A stretch of 64,000 nucleotides of DNA from Apostichopus japonicus (GCF_037975245.1 NC_092579.1:26771666-26835665), one strand, 5' to 3'. Shown: positions 14,163 to 26,119, counted from the stretch's first letter. Translations and numbers: made by a program. The notes: generated by a model not told the origin, from the sequence alone.

Positions 14163-15096
14163 GAGTGGCACTGCCCGATGGTGGGAGGCCCGAGGGGTGG
14201 GACCTAGTACCCGCCGGATCTCGCATCACCACGCTACGTAATGTCGCCTCAGCCTGTAATGAGTCTGAAAGGTAACAGGCGACGAACGTCGTTGGTGTCC
14301 GCCAAGCTGCTGCCTTAAGGATGACCTCTATTGGGACTCCTGCAAAAAGAGCTGTCGAGGCCGCTTTTCCTCTAATGTCATGGGCTCTCGTTAAAGTTGT
14401 GCCAACTGCGAAGGGGCGAATAATCTCCGTCAGCCACCGAGAGAGGGTGTCCTTAGACACCGTTGAAAAAGGTGCTCTGGGTAGTATGAACAAGGACATG
14501 GTTGTTCGTCTCAGGGGTTGAGTCTTGTTTAAGTACCATTTGAGAGCCCTGACTGGGCCCCACAGTATATCCTCTGCGACTGAGGAAAGCGTCTTTATTA
14601 CAGGGATAAAGATGTCCCCCGGCAGGAAGGAAAGGACCTGGTTCTTGGGTATGAAGGACGGATCGGGGACCATTCTCCCATAGTTCTCAAACCTAATATG
14701 GTTCTGCTTTGTAGGCAGAGCGTGGAAACAGCTCCTTCTTCTTGCTGACGCGAGGGTGATCAGGAAAGGGGTTTTCTTTCTAAGGGCTGCCAGCGAGGCT
14801 GAAGCCAGTGGTTCGTATGGTGATTTAGTGAGTGCCTGCAGTGCTGCTGATGGACTCCACGAGGGGGCGAGCCGTCTGGTCCGAGGACGCCTGTTTGCCA
14901 TCCCCCTGATGGGCTGGGTGATGTCCCCGTTGTTGACCGGGGTGGACCCATCTGGAAAGCCGCGGTGGATCGTGGTAATTGCCAACCTGTAGTTCTTGAT
15001 GGTTGACACTTGCTTTCCCTCCTCGAAGAGGGAGTGAGGAAGTCTACCACTTGTGCCAGAGAGGTCTCGGCTGGCAGTGCCTGTCTGTTCTGGCAC
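14119..15096 (-). CDS. DIRS-type tyrosine recombinase
   Basis: This uninterrupted 325-residue frame encodes the integration enzyme of the element, which would insert the circular DNA copy through a tyrosine-DNA intermediate. Residues 30-125 form the N-terminal DNA-binding part. An Arg in LASARRRSCFHAL (about 119-121) fits the first catalytic Arg. TRAHDIRGKAAS supplies His239-x-x-Arg242, Trp265 sits at the second-His/Trp position, and FVACYL supplies the nucleophile candidate Tyr275. All expected catalytic positions are therefore present. The last 15 or so residues lie inside the internal complementary region. The first Met is a guess, because in intact DIRS elements this frame overlaps an upstream RT/RNase H frame that is not seen here. 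The copy could still make protein, but it lacks visible partners. Confidence 0.88.
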   Translation of the reverse strand: MPEQTGTASRDLSGTSGRLPHSLFEEGKQVSTIKNYRLAITTIHRGFPDGSTPVNNGDITQPIRGMANRRPRTRRLAPSWSPSAALQALTKSPYEPLASASLAALRKKTPFLITLASARRRSCFHALPTKQNHIRFENYGRMVPDPSFIPKNQVLSFLPGDIFIPVIKTLSSVAEDILWGPVRALKWYLNKTQPLRRTTMSLFILPRAPFSTVSKDTLSRWLTEIIRPFAVGTTLTRAHDIRGKAASTALFAGVPIEVILKAAAWRTPTTFVACYLSDSLQAEATLRSVVMRDPAGTRSHPSGLPPSGSATRCIGWGETGKRGTK

Positions 15097-15109
15097 TATT
15101 CCCCGCCTA

Positions 15110-15360
15110 ACAAAATAACCCTGATCAGCGATAACCTGTCAAACATAGAGACAGATCCCTCCTCATTGCGGTAGCCAAAAAGCCCCCGACTGACAGTTTA
15201 TCTAAAGGTCCCCCTTTATACACCTGAATGGAAAGACGCAATGGAGATAAAATGCCTTGCCCAAAGACACAACGGGATGATCTGGCCAGGACTCAAAACT
15301 GCAAGTCTTAGATCACCAGTCCACTGCCTTCACCATTTGACCACAGTGCTCTCGAAAATT
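15110..15360 (-). mobile_element. tRNA-derived SINE inside the DIRS-like element
   Basis: On the minus strand, starting near 15355, there is a pol III A-box-like tggtcaaatgg and about 40 bases later a B-box-like ttttgagtcc. A body containing tgtctttgggcaaggc and caggtgtataaa follows. That body resembles conserved SINE central domains widespread in invertebrate genomes; I cannot say which family. It lies where the DIRS reverse transcriptase region would be expected. Clear target-site duplications were not resolved. Confidence 0.6.
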
Positions 15361-15609
15361 GAGTACTGAATGGATAGTTTGCTTCATCAGAATCTTGGTC
15401 AATGCTACAACTGTTATACTGTATGTGACTACTAAAACTATATATGTATTTATGTATTTTAGTATAATGTATTATATGTATTTTGGATCATCCTGCAAGC
15501 AGGAACTTGTGAAGAAACCTCGTAGACCTATCAAGGCCGCAAGTTGACCGAATTCAGTCTCTTACATTCGTATTTAATTTCCATGATAATGAATTGTCAA
15601 CAACTCTGT

Positions 15610-15706
15610 GACTGGACGACATACATTAATCTTGGAGTGACCCCAACTCGGGACCTTATAATTGCAAGGCACCGGCCTTAACCACTGAGCTACAGTAACT
15701 GGGCTA
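15610..15706 (-). mobile_element. tRNA-derived SINE head
   Basis: The minus strand reads tagctcagtggttaaggc, which fits the pol III A-box consensus, then about 30 bases later ggtcccgagttgggg, a degraded B box. It could be a decayed tRNA gene, but no clear acceptor-stem pairing is visible, so a SINE head is more likely. Confidence 0.6.
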
Positions 15707-16806
15707 TAGGTCTACTCATCAGAAACAAACTCCCAACAGGGACCGTGAAGTTGGTGAGAGGGTGGGTTTGTAGAAATTCCACCTCATACATCCCTGGCTG
15801 CTTTAACCGAGCCCGGGGAGTTACTCATCACGCACAAACGCGTTATTAAACGCTTCGTCTTTTGTTATGATAACGTTATTTGCGGTGTAAAAAAATATGT
15901 CACCGAAACGTTTTCAGGCTAGTAAATCCACACAAATTTCGTAAGGACATGAATATGACATTAATATAACATTAAAATCTCATAGAACGTTATGTCGACG
16001 TTTCAACAACACCACATTTGATGTTATAAAACGTATTAAATGTTATGCTAACGTACCTGTTACTTCTCAAGTCTCTTCATGTCGAGATGAGAATTGTATC
16101 ACTATCGTAGTACAGTGAAGGTTTCCAACTTCCTATTGAAACCAGCTAGCGCATGGTCACGGCCAGCCTATCAGGTGCTACGAAGTGCAACTCTGCTTAA
16201 AGTTTTGGAACATCGAACAAGTTATTCATGGAGCGTATCCCGTATGTTCGGAGCGTGATAGCCCTTGTAGCTTTCATGGGGTTCTATCCTACCCCTTATT
16301 CAACTTACTCACGCGTATGTCTTGGTAATTCTCCAGAGAAATAGAGAGGCTTATACCATAGGATCGCTCACATAGTCGACAGCTCGTTGCAGCAAACGTT
16401 GAGCTCACACGTGGCAAGCCAGGTGACTGCCTGGCCCCGCCTCCTCTCTTAACAAATGTACCGCGTTATACACATTGCTGGCAGTTTGCCAAGGCTTAAG
16501 AAGTTTTCGTTTTTCTGGCACGTTGCCAATGTTTGAGATAGTCCTCTTTTTGGCAGTTTGCCAAGATATTAAAGCATCGTTTGAAACCATTCAGTCTTGC
16601 GCATTTTAGCATATTCGGCTTGCGCATTTTAACATGTTCTGAGAGTGGGTTCCACAAGTGTTTTAGAACACAAGTGAGGTTTTAAACCTAGATATATGGC
16701 GATGAATTATTATTATTAGAGAGGAGTATAATTAGCGAGGACGATCTGACCCATGAATGCGCAGGAAAACTATGTCATGTCCTGGTTTCTGCTGGTACTG
16801 TACTTG
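15707..16806. other. Non-DIRS filler between SINEs and gag-like region
   Basis: No reverse transcriptase, RNase H or other conserved domain is visible in any frame. The stretch 15840-16050 repeats the word acgttat many times in both directions. Two copies of tggcagtttgccaag with similar spacing occur at about 16480-16565. The origin is unclear: secondary insertion or decayed element interior. Confidence 0.45.
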
Positions 16807-17700
16807 TTAAACACATTTGGGATGTGTAGCGATTAAAGGTGTAGCGGTTGCGGTGTTTTTCTGCAATTGATTCGAACCTGTCGTCGCAGCCCAAGCTGCT
16901 AGTTTCGGGGGGCAACGATCCCCCCGATGTAGAAGGCTTTCCTCCTCTGGGAAGCGGGAGTAACCGTCCTCTGTAACCCCGAAATCTAGGGGTCGACCTC
17001 GTCGTCTAGGCCGGACAGGTTGACCGACGTTCTGCAAACCAGAAGTTCCTCACCGGGGGACAAATCAGGTTGCATTCTTTGGTCTGGGATTGATCGTGGT
17101 GTCGCGGCCGGGTGTTCAGTGCCCGTATTTGTCCTTCCCTCTCTGAGGCTGGGGATAAGTATATGTCCCTTCGCCGTGGGAACCTCGTTCGGGGCCGGCT
17201 CTCTTTTCGGATTGGGCGCTCTGGGGGCCCAGCAGTTGTTACTCTCGTCGGCCCCCGGCCTCGGGATCGGCCGCGGCTCCAGCTAGGAGGTCTGCGGACC
17301 GGGTTTGTGCCCCTGCTTCCCCGTTCTGGGGGCCCAGCAGTCGTCGATCTCATCGGTTCCCGGCTCCGGGACCGGCTCTGGGTCCGTAGTGGGGCTTTGG
17401 TTTCGGGCTCCCTATGGAGTCTCGTCGGACCCGGGCCCTCCGAAGCCCATCTCTCGGGACCCAGCAGTCGATTGTAGCTCCGGTTCCCGGCTTCGAGGCC
17501 GGTCTCGGATCCGGAGTGGAACCTCGGTTCTTCACTCCCTCTGGGGTCTCGCCGGACCCGGGCTCCCGGAGCCCATCTCTGTGTGTACCACGCCGAGTAC
17601 CACTCTCCTCGACCCGGACATTTTGTCCGTTCCGGTCGGAATTTCTAATGGGCTTTACATTGGCCTTTAGCCTTGCCCTTGCCTCCCCCTTGGTCATACA
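16807..17700 (-). pseudogene. Gag-like region of the DIRS-like element, frame-broken
   Basis: The segment is GC-rich, unlike its surroundings. Its minus-strand frames encode Pro/Arg/Gly-rich peptide with a recurring CWAPR or CWVPR motif (three times, in different frames). Near the 3' end lies PPKLAAWAATT, resembling the PKLA-x-W segment of DIRS ORF1 proteins. The reading frame shifts and stops several times between 17697 and 16807, so no single intact protein results. Position upstream of the recombinase fits ORF1/gag. The homology is recognised by eye only and is weak. Confidence 0.45.
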
Positions 17701-17822
17701 ATCCGGACGTCGCCGGGACCTTGGGTTCTGGTCGGAATTTCTAATGGGCTTTACATTGGCCTAGGCCTTGCCCTTGCCTGCCCCCTTGGTCATACAATCC
17801 GGACGTCGCCGGGACCTTGGGG
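17635..17822. repeat. Tandem duplication of about 95 bp in the DIRS leader/gag region
   Basis: Copies at 17635-17725 and 17730-17822 share ggtcggaatttctaatgg, ggctttacattggcct and cggacgtcgccgggacc with only a few differences. The high identity indicates a recent duplication. Confidence 0.88.
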
Positions 17823-19866
17823 GGGCAAAAACTCTTTCTTCTCTCTCTCTATCTCTCTCCTCCGGAAGGGGAGTCTCGTACATCAGCTAGTACAGTGCGC
17901 CAAGCCATTGGGCCACTCTATGTGTTCTTGGCCACTCCCCATTCTATCTCTTAACGACTCTTTGGCTTCTTCCTCACCTCCAGTCTCTCCTACAATTCCC
18001 TCCCCTCTCGGAGAGCCGTTGGGGGTACGGGATGGTGTCCAGTTTGTCCCGGAGCTAGCTAGCTAGCCAGCCAAGTGTATAATTCTTGCCAAGGAGCTGG
18101 CGTAAACAAGATTTAGACCAACAAGGGTCTCTGGGCTACAGGTCCTGCCTCTGGGGCAAGGATCCTGGCCAATCCCCGCCCGATCCGGGCGGAACATCAA
18201 AACAATTGACATAATTCAAGTGGCTCCGAGTACATGATTGAAAAACTCACGTTAGGAAGGCTAGGAAAGGTAGTCTATCGTAAGAACGTAAACTAACCAA
18301 GGGAGTGGAAGGAGCGGGGTGGGGAGACTAGAATTGCCTTTGCGGTTTTTGATCGCGATAACTTTCGTGGAAAATTTGTAGAACTTCGTTGACAACCGTG
18401 CCCGCAGTGGTCTAAATTTTGTCAACGAACTTATTCGTTTTCAACTTTTTTTTTTTTTTTTTTGATTTTCAACGTTTGTTATCGATCGTTGGTTTTTTTT
18501 TTTTTTTTTTTTTTCCACGGGAGTTAAGCGAAACAGTACTGTACGCTACAAGAGTGAAAACCAACACTTAGAAAAGCGACCAAGTAACGAAGTACATGAA
18601 ACGAGCAAACATCTTATAAGAAAAATAACAGATAAAAACATGTACAGATAAGAACATGTAAACAATGCGAGAACCGCCCATTCGCGCTAATGCGAAAAGG
18701 GGGTCGTGGTTACAAGGTACGCTACAAAAGTGAAAACCCAACACTTAAAGCGAACAAGTAACGAAAGCATGGAAGGCAAAAAAATTTTCTCTTGGCCGGA
18801 GCCTGGCCCTTCTCTTTCTCTGTCCACACTCTCTTCCTCGGCCCCCTCTCACCACCTCTCCTTCCTCTTCCTCTCCTATCTGTACTAGGTCTCCCACTAC
18901 TAGGGAGCCGCTGGGGTTGGGGAGCAAGTCTAGTATGTTCTGTAGCTACAATCTAAGTCCTGCTAGCCAGGTAATGATAATTAGCCAAGGAATGGGGGTG
19001 AACTGGGAACGCACCAGACACGGAACCCTCCTGGAAAAGTACGGCACTAGGGACAAGGGCAAGTTCATCCCCGGCCCTCACTGGCCGGAACATGGAGCAG
19101 TCAATGCATTTCAGCTGATTCCTAGACATGACTGAATGACCCCTAGCTAAGGGAACAACTTCTTAACAATATGATAGGAGAAGCCCCCCTTCTTTGGGGA
19201 GGAAAACAGCTAACAAGGAAGAGATAGGTATAATGTAAACATTTACAAACAAATGTAATTATAAATATGATATACCCATGTAGTATAAATTAATATACAC
19301 ATGTGGTATAAGGATAATAAAATATACACACATGGTAAGGGCAATGCGATACTACCTTAACACCGTGCCTCGGCTAGAGGCCCGCGGCTTACAAGGTAAC
19401 AGAATAGGCATAAGGCCAGCCCACAAAAAGGTGGGGAAAAAGCCAGGAACGAGCCTGGGAGCAAGGAAGGGACAAGTAATATAGATATATAACGTATAAA
19501 GCAGCGATAATACAAGAGAAGTAGAGTAGTTAACAACTAAACAACGGGTGAGGGAAAGAACTAACGCAATAGCGTGTGTAGCCAAAAAAGGCGGGAACTA
19601 GCGTAACTACGGTAAACAATTCGCGGAACTGCTACCAGTACTAGAGTTCTGCACAGAAAAAAAGCGGAGCGAACGCCGCTCCCGAAAAACAGCCCTAAAA
19701 ACCTCTCTAAAAAAAGAAAAGGATACTTATCGGGCTGCAAAGACTTCAAATACTTCCAAAAACAGTGGATGGGAAAAAATTTCCGATCCTAGGAACCAAA
19801 AGTGGACGAAATTCGGTGGAAAATATCCGCTCGAAAAAATACGAAGTAGACGCTTTGGTTGGTAGA
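17823..19866. other. DIRS-like element leader region
   Basis: No conserved frame is visible between the gag-like region and the right terminal repeat. It contains two poly-T tracts near 18447-18463 and 18493-18514. A diverged direct repeat of about 60 bp (starting gtacgctacaa, at about 18541 and 18717, ending near aagtaacgaa) is also present. A minus-strand acidic and Arg-rich frame at 18745-18927 is low-complexity and probably not coding. Confidence 0.5.
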
Positions 19867-20004
19867 ATGAGAAGGAAGGTTGGTGACCCGTGAAGCCGGG
19901 TCACAGAGGGTGCACAGTGTTAAAAGGTTACCAGGACATTCTAGGCGCGGTAGAATGAGGTGCATAGGTTGGGGGGAGACAGGTAAGCGAGGAACGAAGT
20001 AAAT
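19867..20004 (-). repeat. Right inverted terminal repeat of the DIRS-like element
   Basis: Starting atgagaagg and running through ggtgacccgtgaagccgg to cgaagtaaat, it is the reverse complement of the left repeat over about 120 bp. This is the upstream end with respect to the minus-strand genes, so it should hold the element promoter. Confidence 0.88.
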
Positions 20005-23000
20005 GACGTGTATGTCACCTGAAGACTGTTTCTCTTCGTTGTCAAGTCACAGTCTGTCTGAGATCTGGGACAATGACCTGCTTATCGTATTAAGCTGAGA
20101 CAACTTTATTACAAAATATTAGTGACAAGCCCCGAGGAGTACATATCAGAATTGACAAAAAAATTACCAAGCTTTCCCAGCCAAGCCCTGAAGACGGTAA
20201 CCAAAAATTTGTTCTTTCTTCAATTAACAAAGGTTACAGGCTGATCAAAAGTGACCATGCAGATCTTTTGTTAAAGCTTTTAGGGAACTGAAATTAGCCA
20301 ATTGTTTCACAACAACATGTTTTGTGACATACTTTTAAAAGGCATTAAAATTAAAGGTTGCCCATTTTTAGCTCAACAGTTATTCCATGATAGAAATAAG
20401 TAGTACTGTTTGGCCAAACGATTTCCAAAATAACCTCTCTGGAGTCTGAAGGTTTTTACCCTCTAGAGGTACAAATTAAAGACAATATGAGTAATCTACA
20501 GTATTTGTACAGGTTTTGTTGATTGATCATCTCACAAAGTTTGGCTTTTTCGTCGGATTTTTTACCTCACAGATGTAATGGTTTTTGCATTTCAACCAGA
20601 GGTTTCTGACATTTTCTGATGCTTTGGACCTATGACAGTTATTTTCTTACTGTATGTGAACTAGGACAAACTACCATTTTCAACTTGGTGCAACTTTTCG
20701 TAGTATCGACAAACTAACCACATTAATGCAGAGGGTAACATCTGCTGTCCACTGTTTTTTTACTACGTAACTTCTACTCTGATAGGCTAGATTGTATACA
20801 AGCAGTACGGTATTCAAATCGCATTCTTAATAACTTAACTCTTAAATAATGCTGTATCATATACCTGTGCTACACATTCCCAAATTCCTACACCATTTCC
20901 CCCCCCCCCTTCCACAAATATTTTGTCAAAGCTGGTTACTATAGTCCATAGGGAAATCAAACGCAGCGACTTGTAAGAACAAATGACACATTCCACACAC
21001 AAAAAAGAAGGAACCTTTGCTGTTTACAAGTCTTTTGATACCCACACATAATAATCAAAACTGATATTCCTAGAGGCACCATATCATTCAAACCTAAATA
21101 GAAGTTTTTTGAATTAAATCAGAAAGAGAACTAAAGACATATATACAGATCAGTGATCACAGCATTGAGGTTCAAATGCAATGGACACAAAAACTAATTT
21201 TGAAAAAAAATTTCAAGTTTCGGGCTGCCGTTTACATGTAACTACTGTGTTTGATCAAATTCGTGTAAGATACATATTATAGTTGAATCACCATTACTCT
21301 CTTTAAAGTTGTTACTGTACGTGGTGACAGAATTTAATGGTGAATTATATTGAAATATTGAAATTAGGCAAAAACTTTTCCAAATGAAGCAAGGATAGAT
21401 CTATGTTGTTAAAGCATCTTTTTTTTCAGCTGAAATTTGATAAATGTTTCAGTGTTACTTCATACAGTAGGTAAATCACATAACAAAGTTACTCAGTAGT
21501 TACTAGTTAGTTTGTTGATCAAGTTTTATTTCCGGTAGCAAAGCAAAAGTCAAATATTTTGAAATTTACTCTGGTGTGCGTTTTAAAACGACTATGGAAA
21601 GTGTCTGGTCGATGAAAACTATTGAATGAAAGGATTGAATCAAATTCAATTCATTCATTAAATTCATTCTGTGAAAAAAACTGAAATCTAGAAACTCGGA
21701 TGTAATAGTTTGAATAATTGCAATCTTATCTGCAGCAAAACTCATAGGTTTGAATTTCCGAAAAAAACTCAAAAAACGGCTTTTGGTGCTCAGGCATTTA
21801 AGTTTTAGGATCAGAATGGTAACCTCCCACCACCCCCACCCCCTCCCACCCCTCCTCACTTTCTTTTAGTTAGTTCCAGGGTTACACAACTGTGTGTGAA
21901 TATTGCATGGCCAATCAGAAATTATGTAATCTGAGAAGCCAGAACAAACTTGAGCTTTCATGGAATGCAGGTTTGAAAAAGATTAAATGTGAATGACACA
22001 TGTTACCATACTCTTGCCTTCAGGTTTATCGCCGGTCGTCTCTGTCAAGGTGTAAGAATTAAAAATTTTATCATAAGAGTCATAAAAACTACAACCGATT
22101 TCACGTTATCATCGAGTCCTTTCAACTCACAGGAGAATTGTTGTGATACCATTTGTACTTGACCACAGGCCTTGTAATCATTTGTGTCGGTATGAATCAG
22201 TTTTCAATATTCAATAGCTAGCGTCAACACCTAGATGATCGAGCATGAATAATATGGAGTGCAATGGACTGGGTTAATCCCCGGCACAAGAAAAAACAAG
22301 GTACCCTCCAGCTAAACCCTTCAAATCTTTGTCAGAGGAGGTTTAGTACTATAGCTAAGGCTATTTTTAAAGGCAATGAAACAGTAAAAGAATAAAGGGG
22401 CAAAAAAGGGGTCAAAAATATGAAACTATGGGGCCACCTCTTTTGTCAATTTCTAAAGGGATTATAAAATATCTTTTGCTGTTGCAGTATTGCTTCGCGA
22501 CAATTTTATCGTCAGTAGTAAATGCTAAATATTGCATATATGTAAACTGTACCAGTTCCAAAGACTGTCGATTTCCTGACAGGTTTAGTACACCAAACCT
22601 ACAGAGTAACATTCAAATCAAAATTGAAAAGAAAGATGCCCTTCTAGATGACTTCCTTAACGACTTATGAATAATTAATTAACGAATATTCGCATTTTCC
22701 TACTTTAATTCAGAGAATCGTGAGGCCACCTCTTTCCCACAGTAAGAATCACCAATTTAAGCAACTTTAGACAAAATTTAAATGATCCATTTTTTTGTCC
22801 ATTCTGCACCAAAGCACTGCCTTTCAGGCATCCATTTTAGCTATCAAACAATACAAAAGATACAGTAGTTGAGTATAAGAGCCTATCATGCTATTTCCCT
22901 GGTTAAAGTAACTCTTATCTTTGATGCTTCAAAGAAAACAAACAATCCAAACTTACTTTAAAAACTAGAAATCAAAAGCCTTGTACAAAGTAAATAAATG

Positions 23001-24072
23001 TTGGTCTAAGAGGACTCCCAGAAAATGGGTGTAATGGCCTAGAAATGGGGGGTTTTATCCACAGTAAACAGAAAGGGACTTCAAGTGTCTATAGGAGGTC
23101 AGATAAGAATAAGACTGAAGAAACACAAATAGCTAAATTTCCAAACACTTGAGATGACTTGAGACTACCTGCAAAGAGCATTAAAGTGGTTTCAGCAAAA
23201 CACTCTATTATACTGGATCTCCTGCAATGACCCACACTGGGTTCTTCAATACAGCAGGGTCATCACTTCCATTTTGCCACCAAATAAGCTAGGAATTCAA
23301 ATAATGGTCAGCCATGTCTCTGGATTCAACAAGCATTCTGCGCCCATTGTCAATGCATTTTCCTCTTTATTTTCTTTCTCATTTATCACTTCTCTCGGGT
23401 CAGGAGAAGTAACATGGTCAGAGCCTCAAGAACAGAGTTCTTCAGAAAAGATTTTAGCTACTTTCTTGTTTTTTAGCAGTGATTTTTAGGTAATTACTTC
23501 TTATTGATGACCCATAGAAAGTTGGTATTTAAAAAAAGTGTCCAGATTTCAACAAGTTTAACATGTGTTCCTGTGAGCTATGGGCTATAGAGACCACAGT
23601 AGTTGAAATATTATACATACAGCATCCGCATGTCGGATTCACAATACGAAATGTAACATACTTTACCTGAATTTTGATCTGTGACACGGTTACAACAACA
23701 AAACAACACCTCACCAATAAAGATAATCATGATAAATTTGAACAGGAAAGATAAACAAAAGTAACATTTGAAACTAATCATACCCAATGCCTAAATCAGA
23801 TAATAAGCATTTAAAAGGATTGTCTGGTGGCCCAAAGAAGTTACCTTAAAAAATAGTAAATAATTTTCCAAACATGTTGTCAAAGTATGAGAACGCTAAT
23901 GTTGCGTTTGACAGAGAAACGATTTTTTAATCGTTATGGATAGACATTTCAAATATGATTTGAACAGTACAATACGTGACGTCAGCTCTGCCATAGCAGA
24001 TTGCGTCATAACCCACCCTCCGCACAGTACCTATACGGTAATCACAACAAAAACAGCGTGTGTATACAGATA
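20005..24072. other. Non-coding stretch, no gene recognised
   Basis: AT-rich DNA without splice-bounded coding frames. A plus-strand frame at 22428-22670 begins with a hydrophobic stretch followed by three Cys, but it has neither promoter nor homologous feature and is probably chance. A C-rich/CCACC run lies at about 21827-21857. Confidence 0.55.
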
Positions 24073-24586
24073 AATTTCTTCCTTAATTTCCGGTGAAATT
24101 TCTTAAAAATTAGATATGTTTTCAAAAACTCCTTAAGCCACCATGTACTTGAGCGGTGGTTCCGTGGTCTTTGTGTAACACAAGGTAAATTTTAACAGCA
24201 GACTCTGAGTTGTTCAGGCTATGCATCGCGCTATCCAGCTCCAACGCGAAAAATGTTCGCATGTAGGCTGTACTCAAACGTTGACAATCGGACAGTTCTG
24301 CGAAGCCTAAGCTTTTCAGCGCTATATTCTGCTCTGACAACGATTCGATCAATTTCTTCAATAATTTCCGGTGAAATTTCTTATAAATTAGATATGATTT
24401 AAAAAACTCCTTAAGCCGCAATATATTTAGTAGATCGGTGGTTTCGTGGTCTTTGTGTAACACGATAAGTTTTAACAGCAGACTCTTCGTTGTTTATACA
24501 TCGCGGTATCCAGCTCCAGCGCGAAGAATGTTCGCGTGTATAGGCTACTGTAACGTTTACAATCGGACAGTTCTGCGATGACATCG
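24073..24586. repeat. Tandem duplication with 277-bp period
   Basis: Copy 1 (24073-about 24315) and copy 2 (24350-24586) share aatttccggtgaaatttctt, aaaaactccttaagcc, gtggtctttgtgtaacac, ttttaacagcagactct and caatcggacagttctgcga in the same order, with scattered differences. The two overlapping minus-strand frames here are shadows of it. Confidence 0.87.
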
Positions 24587-25944
24587 ATCCCGCCAAGTTT
24601 CATCTTTCGGTTTAACGAATACTTTATAAGTTTCCTTTTACTGTTAATTTGATCCGTGAATTTTATTTCAGCGAGTTCGAAGAACAGTTAATGAACTGTG
24701 GTTTGAGTGTGAGTGTACTATGTGTAACGCTATACAAGTACACCAACTGAGCATCGTAGTATATACGTTCGCGAGTATGTACGTTATATATATGAGGCAA
24801 TTCAATGTGCTTACACGTGAGTTAATTTGCTGCGGAATTGGGAGTGCTAACTTCAAGTCGCCTGTTTTGCCTATCTGCAAGCACTACGTCAAACACCATA
24901 TTGAAGCGTTCGAACAAACGGTACTTTTGGAGAGAAACTGGTGAATTTGAAAACCAGATTTCTACAAGAAGAAAATGTCGAATGGGGACAATTTTTACAT
25001 GGTTAGAAAGAGAAAAATAATAACTACAAGGACAATGTATCGAAATCTTCCACCAGACAATTCCTTTAACAACTTCGTTTGATAGTTTTGGGGAAGTTTA
25101 TCTACACAATAAAGGAACGGAACTATTCCAAAATTTCTTTTAAAAAACAAACAACTGCTGTGAGTAAACCCAAGTCCAATATTTACCAAGAGAATGTAGT
25201 CTGAGGGGGTGGGGGGGGGGAAGAGATTTGTTTGCCAAGCAACCTTGTCTTTGCATGATGTTTTTAACCATATATTCCGTTGCAGGTCAAGTGGCAATAT
25301 AAGCACAAATGCTTCTTAACTTTGCTTCATCTACAGAAGGTGTTTCCTTTCATCAAATGTATTTTTTTTTTTTTTTTCTTTCACTTATTGACACCTAAAG
25401 TATAAGTATACATACCAATTCCACAGAGACCTTTGTTAATTTTCGCTACAGTACAGTGTTCATATCCGTAAGGTCATACAGCTAAGTAATGCTTTAAATT
25501 TCAGTAAAAAAATGGTAATAAATCTATAAACAAGGTAAGAAAATTGTCACAACAGATTGCATCAAATCCCATGTTGTGTCATTAGCCCGAGGAGGAAGTG
25601 ATGGCAAGATGTGTTAATACCGTAGAGATGCTTACTAATGCTTGTGCTATCGATTATGAATGAATCTGTCCTCTATTTCCTATTTATCCTCTGTGACGAG
25701 ACACCAATCTCTGCCCGCATCTCTCCTGCTTCTCAGATGGGGACACTATGACAACTTATGGAACAGACAGCCACAGGCTAAACATCAAATGACATCTGCA
25801 GAGAATAAAAGTCCTTCCATGGGGGAAGATGTTGGCAAAGATGGTAAAAAAATGGGGGGGGGGGAAGTGAGTAGACAAGATTTATGGTGTGAAAAAACCC
25901 AGAATGTTGTAAATTCTGACTGAAGGGACTGATGAGGCAAGACA
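24587..25944. other. Non-coding stretch, no gene recognised
   Basis: Only short frames without coding character. A G run lies near 25205-25220 and a poly-T run near 25362-25378. Confidence 0.5.
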
Positions 25945-26119
25945 GGGAGAATAGTCAGAACATAAAGAATTGTGTGAGTGTTACAGCAGGGAGCTGCATT
26001 AGAGTAGCAGCTCCCTGGTTACAGTATGTTGAAACTACTGTAGTCCGGTGTGGGAGAATAGTCAGAACATAAAGTATTGTTTGAGTGTTACAGCATGTTG
26101 AAGGACCATAGTCAGGTGC
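25945..26119. repeat. Tandem duplication with an embedded 11-bp hairpin
   Basis: gggagaatagtcagaacata begins both copies (25945 and 26052), followed by a shared gagtgttacagca. Copy 1 additionally carries CAGGGAGCTGC, nine bases, then its exact reverse complement (25987-26017). The hairpin segment is absent from copy 2, so it was either inserted into copy 1 or lost from copy 2. Confidence 0.75.

Larger units (their letters stand above)
13277..20004 (-). mobile_element. DIRS-like tyrosine-recombinase retrotransposon, internally decayed
   Basis: Three features define it. First, inverted terminal repeats: about 135 bp at 13303-13437 returns in reverse complement at 19867-20004 almost unchanged. 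Second, an internal complementary region at 14064-14162 joins the complement of the left outer end to a copy of the right outer end. Third, a tyrosine recombinase ORF lies next to that region on the minus strand. This combination is the established hallmark of DIRS elements, which replicate through circular DNA and insert with a tyrosine recombinase instead of a DDE integrase. The element reads right to left: terminal repeat, leader, gag-like region, then recombinase. No reverse transcriptase or RNase H frame is visible between gag and recombinase, and SINE sequences lie there. The copy is therefore probably non-autonomous. Confidence 0.88.

Noticed and set aside
15612-15704. Functional tRNA gene
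   Set aside because: A box is good but the B box is degraded and no cloverleaf stems could be paired; a SINE head is more likely.
17112-17764. Plus-strand GC-rich frames of 116-121 aa
   Set aside because: Antisense to the gag-like region; open frames are expected in GC-rich low-stop sequence.
22428-22670. 80-aa frame with hydrophobic N-terminus and three Cys, resembling a small secreted peptide
   Set aside because: No splice, promoter or repeat evidence, and the start context and length are within chance expectation for AT-rich DNA.
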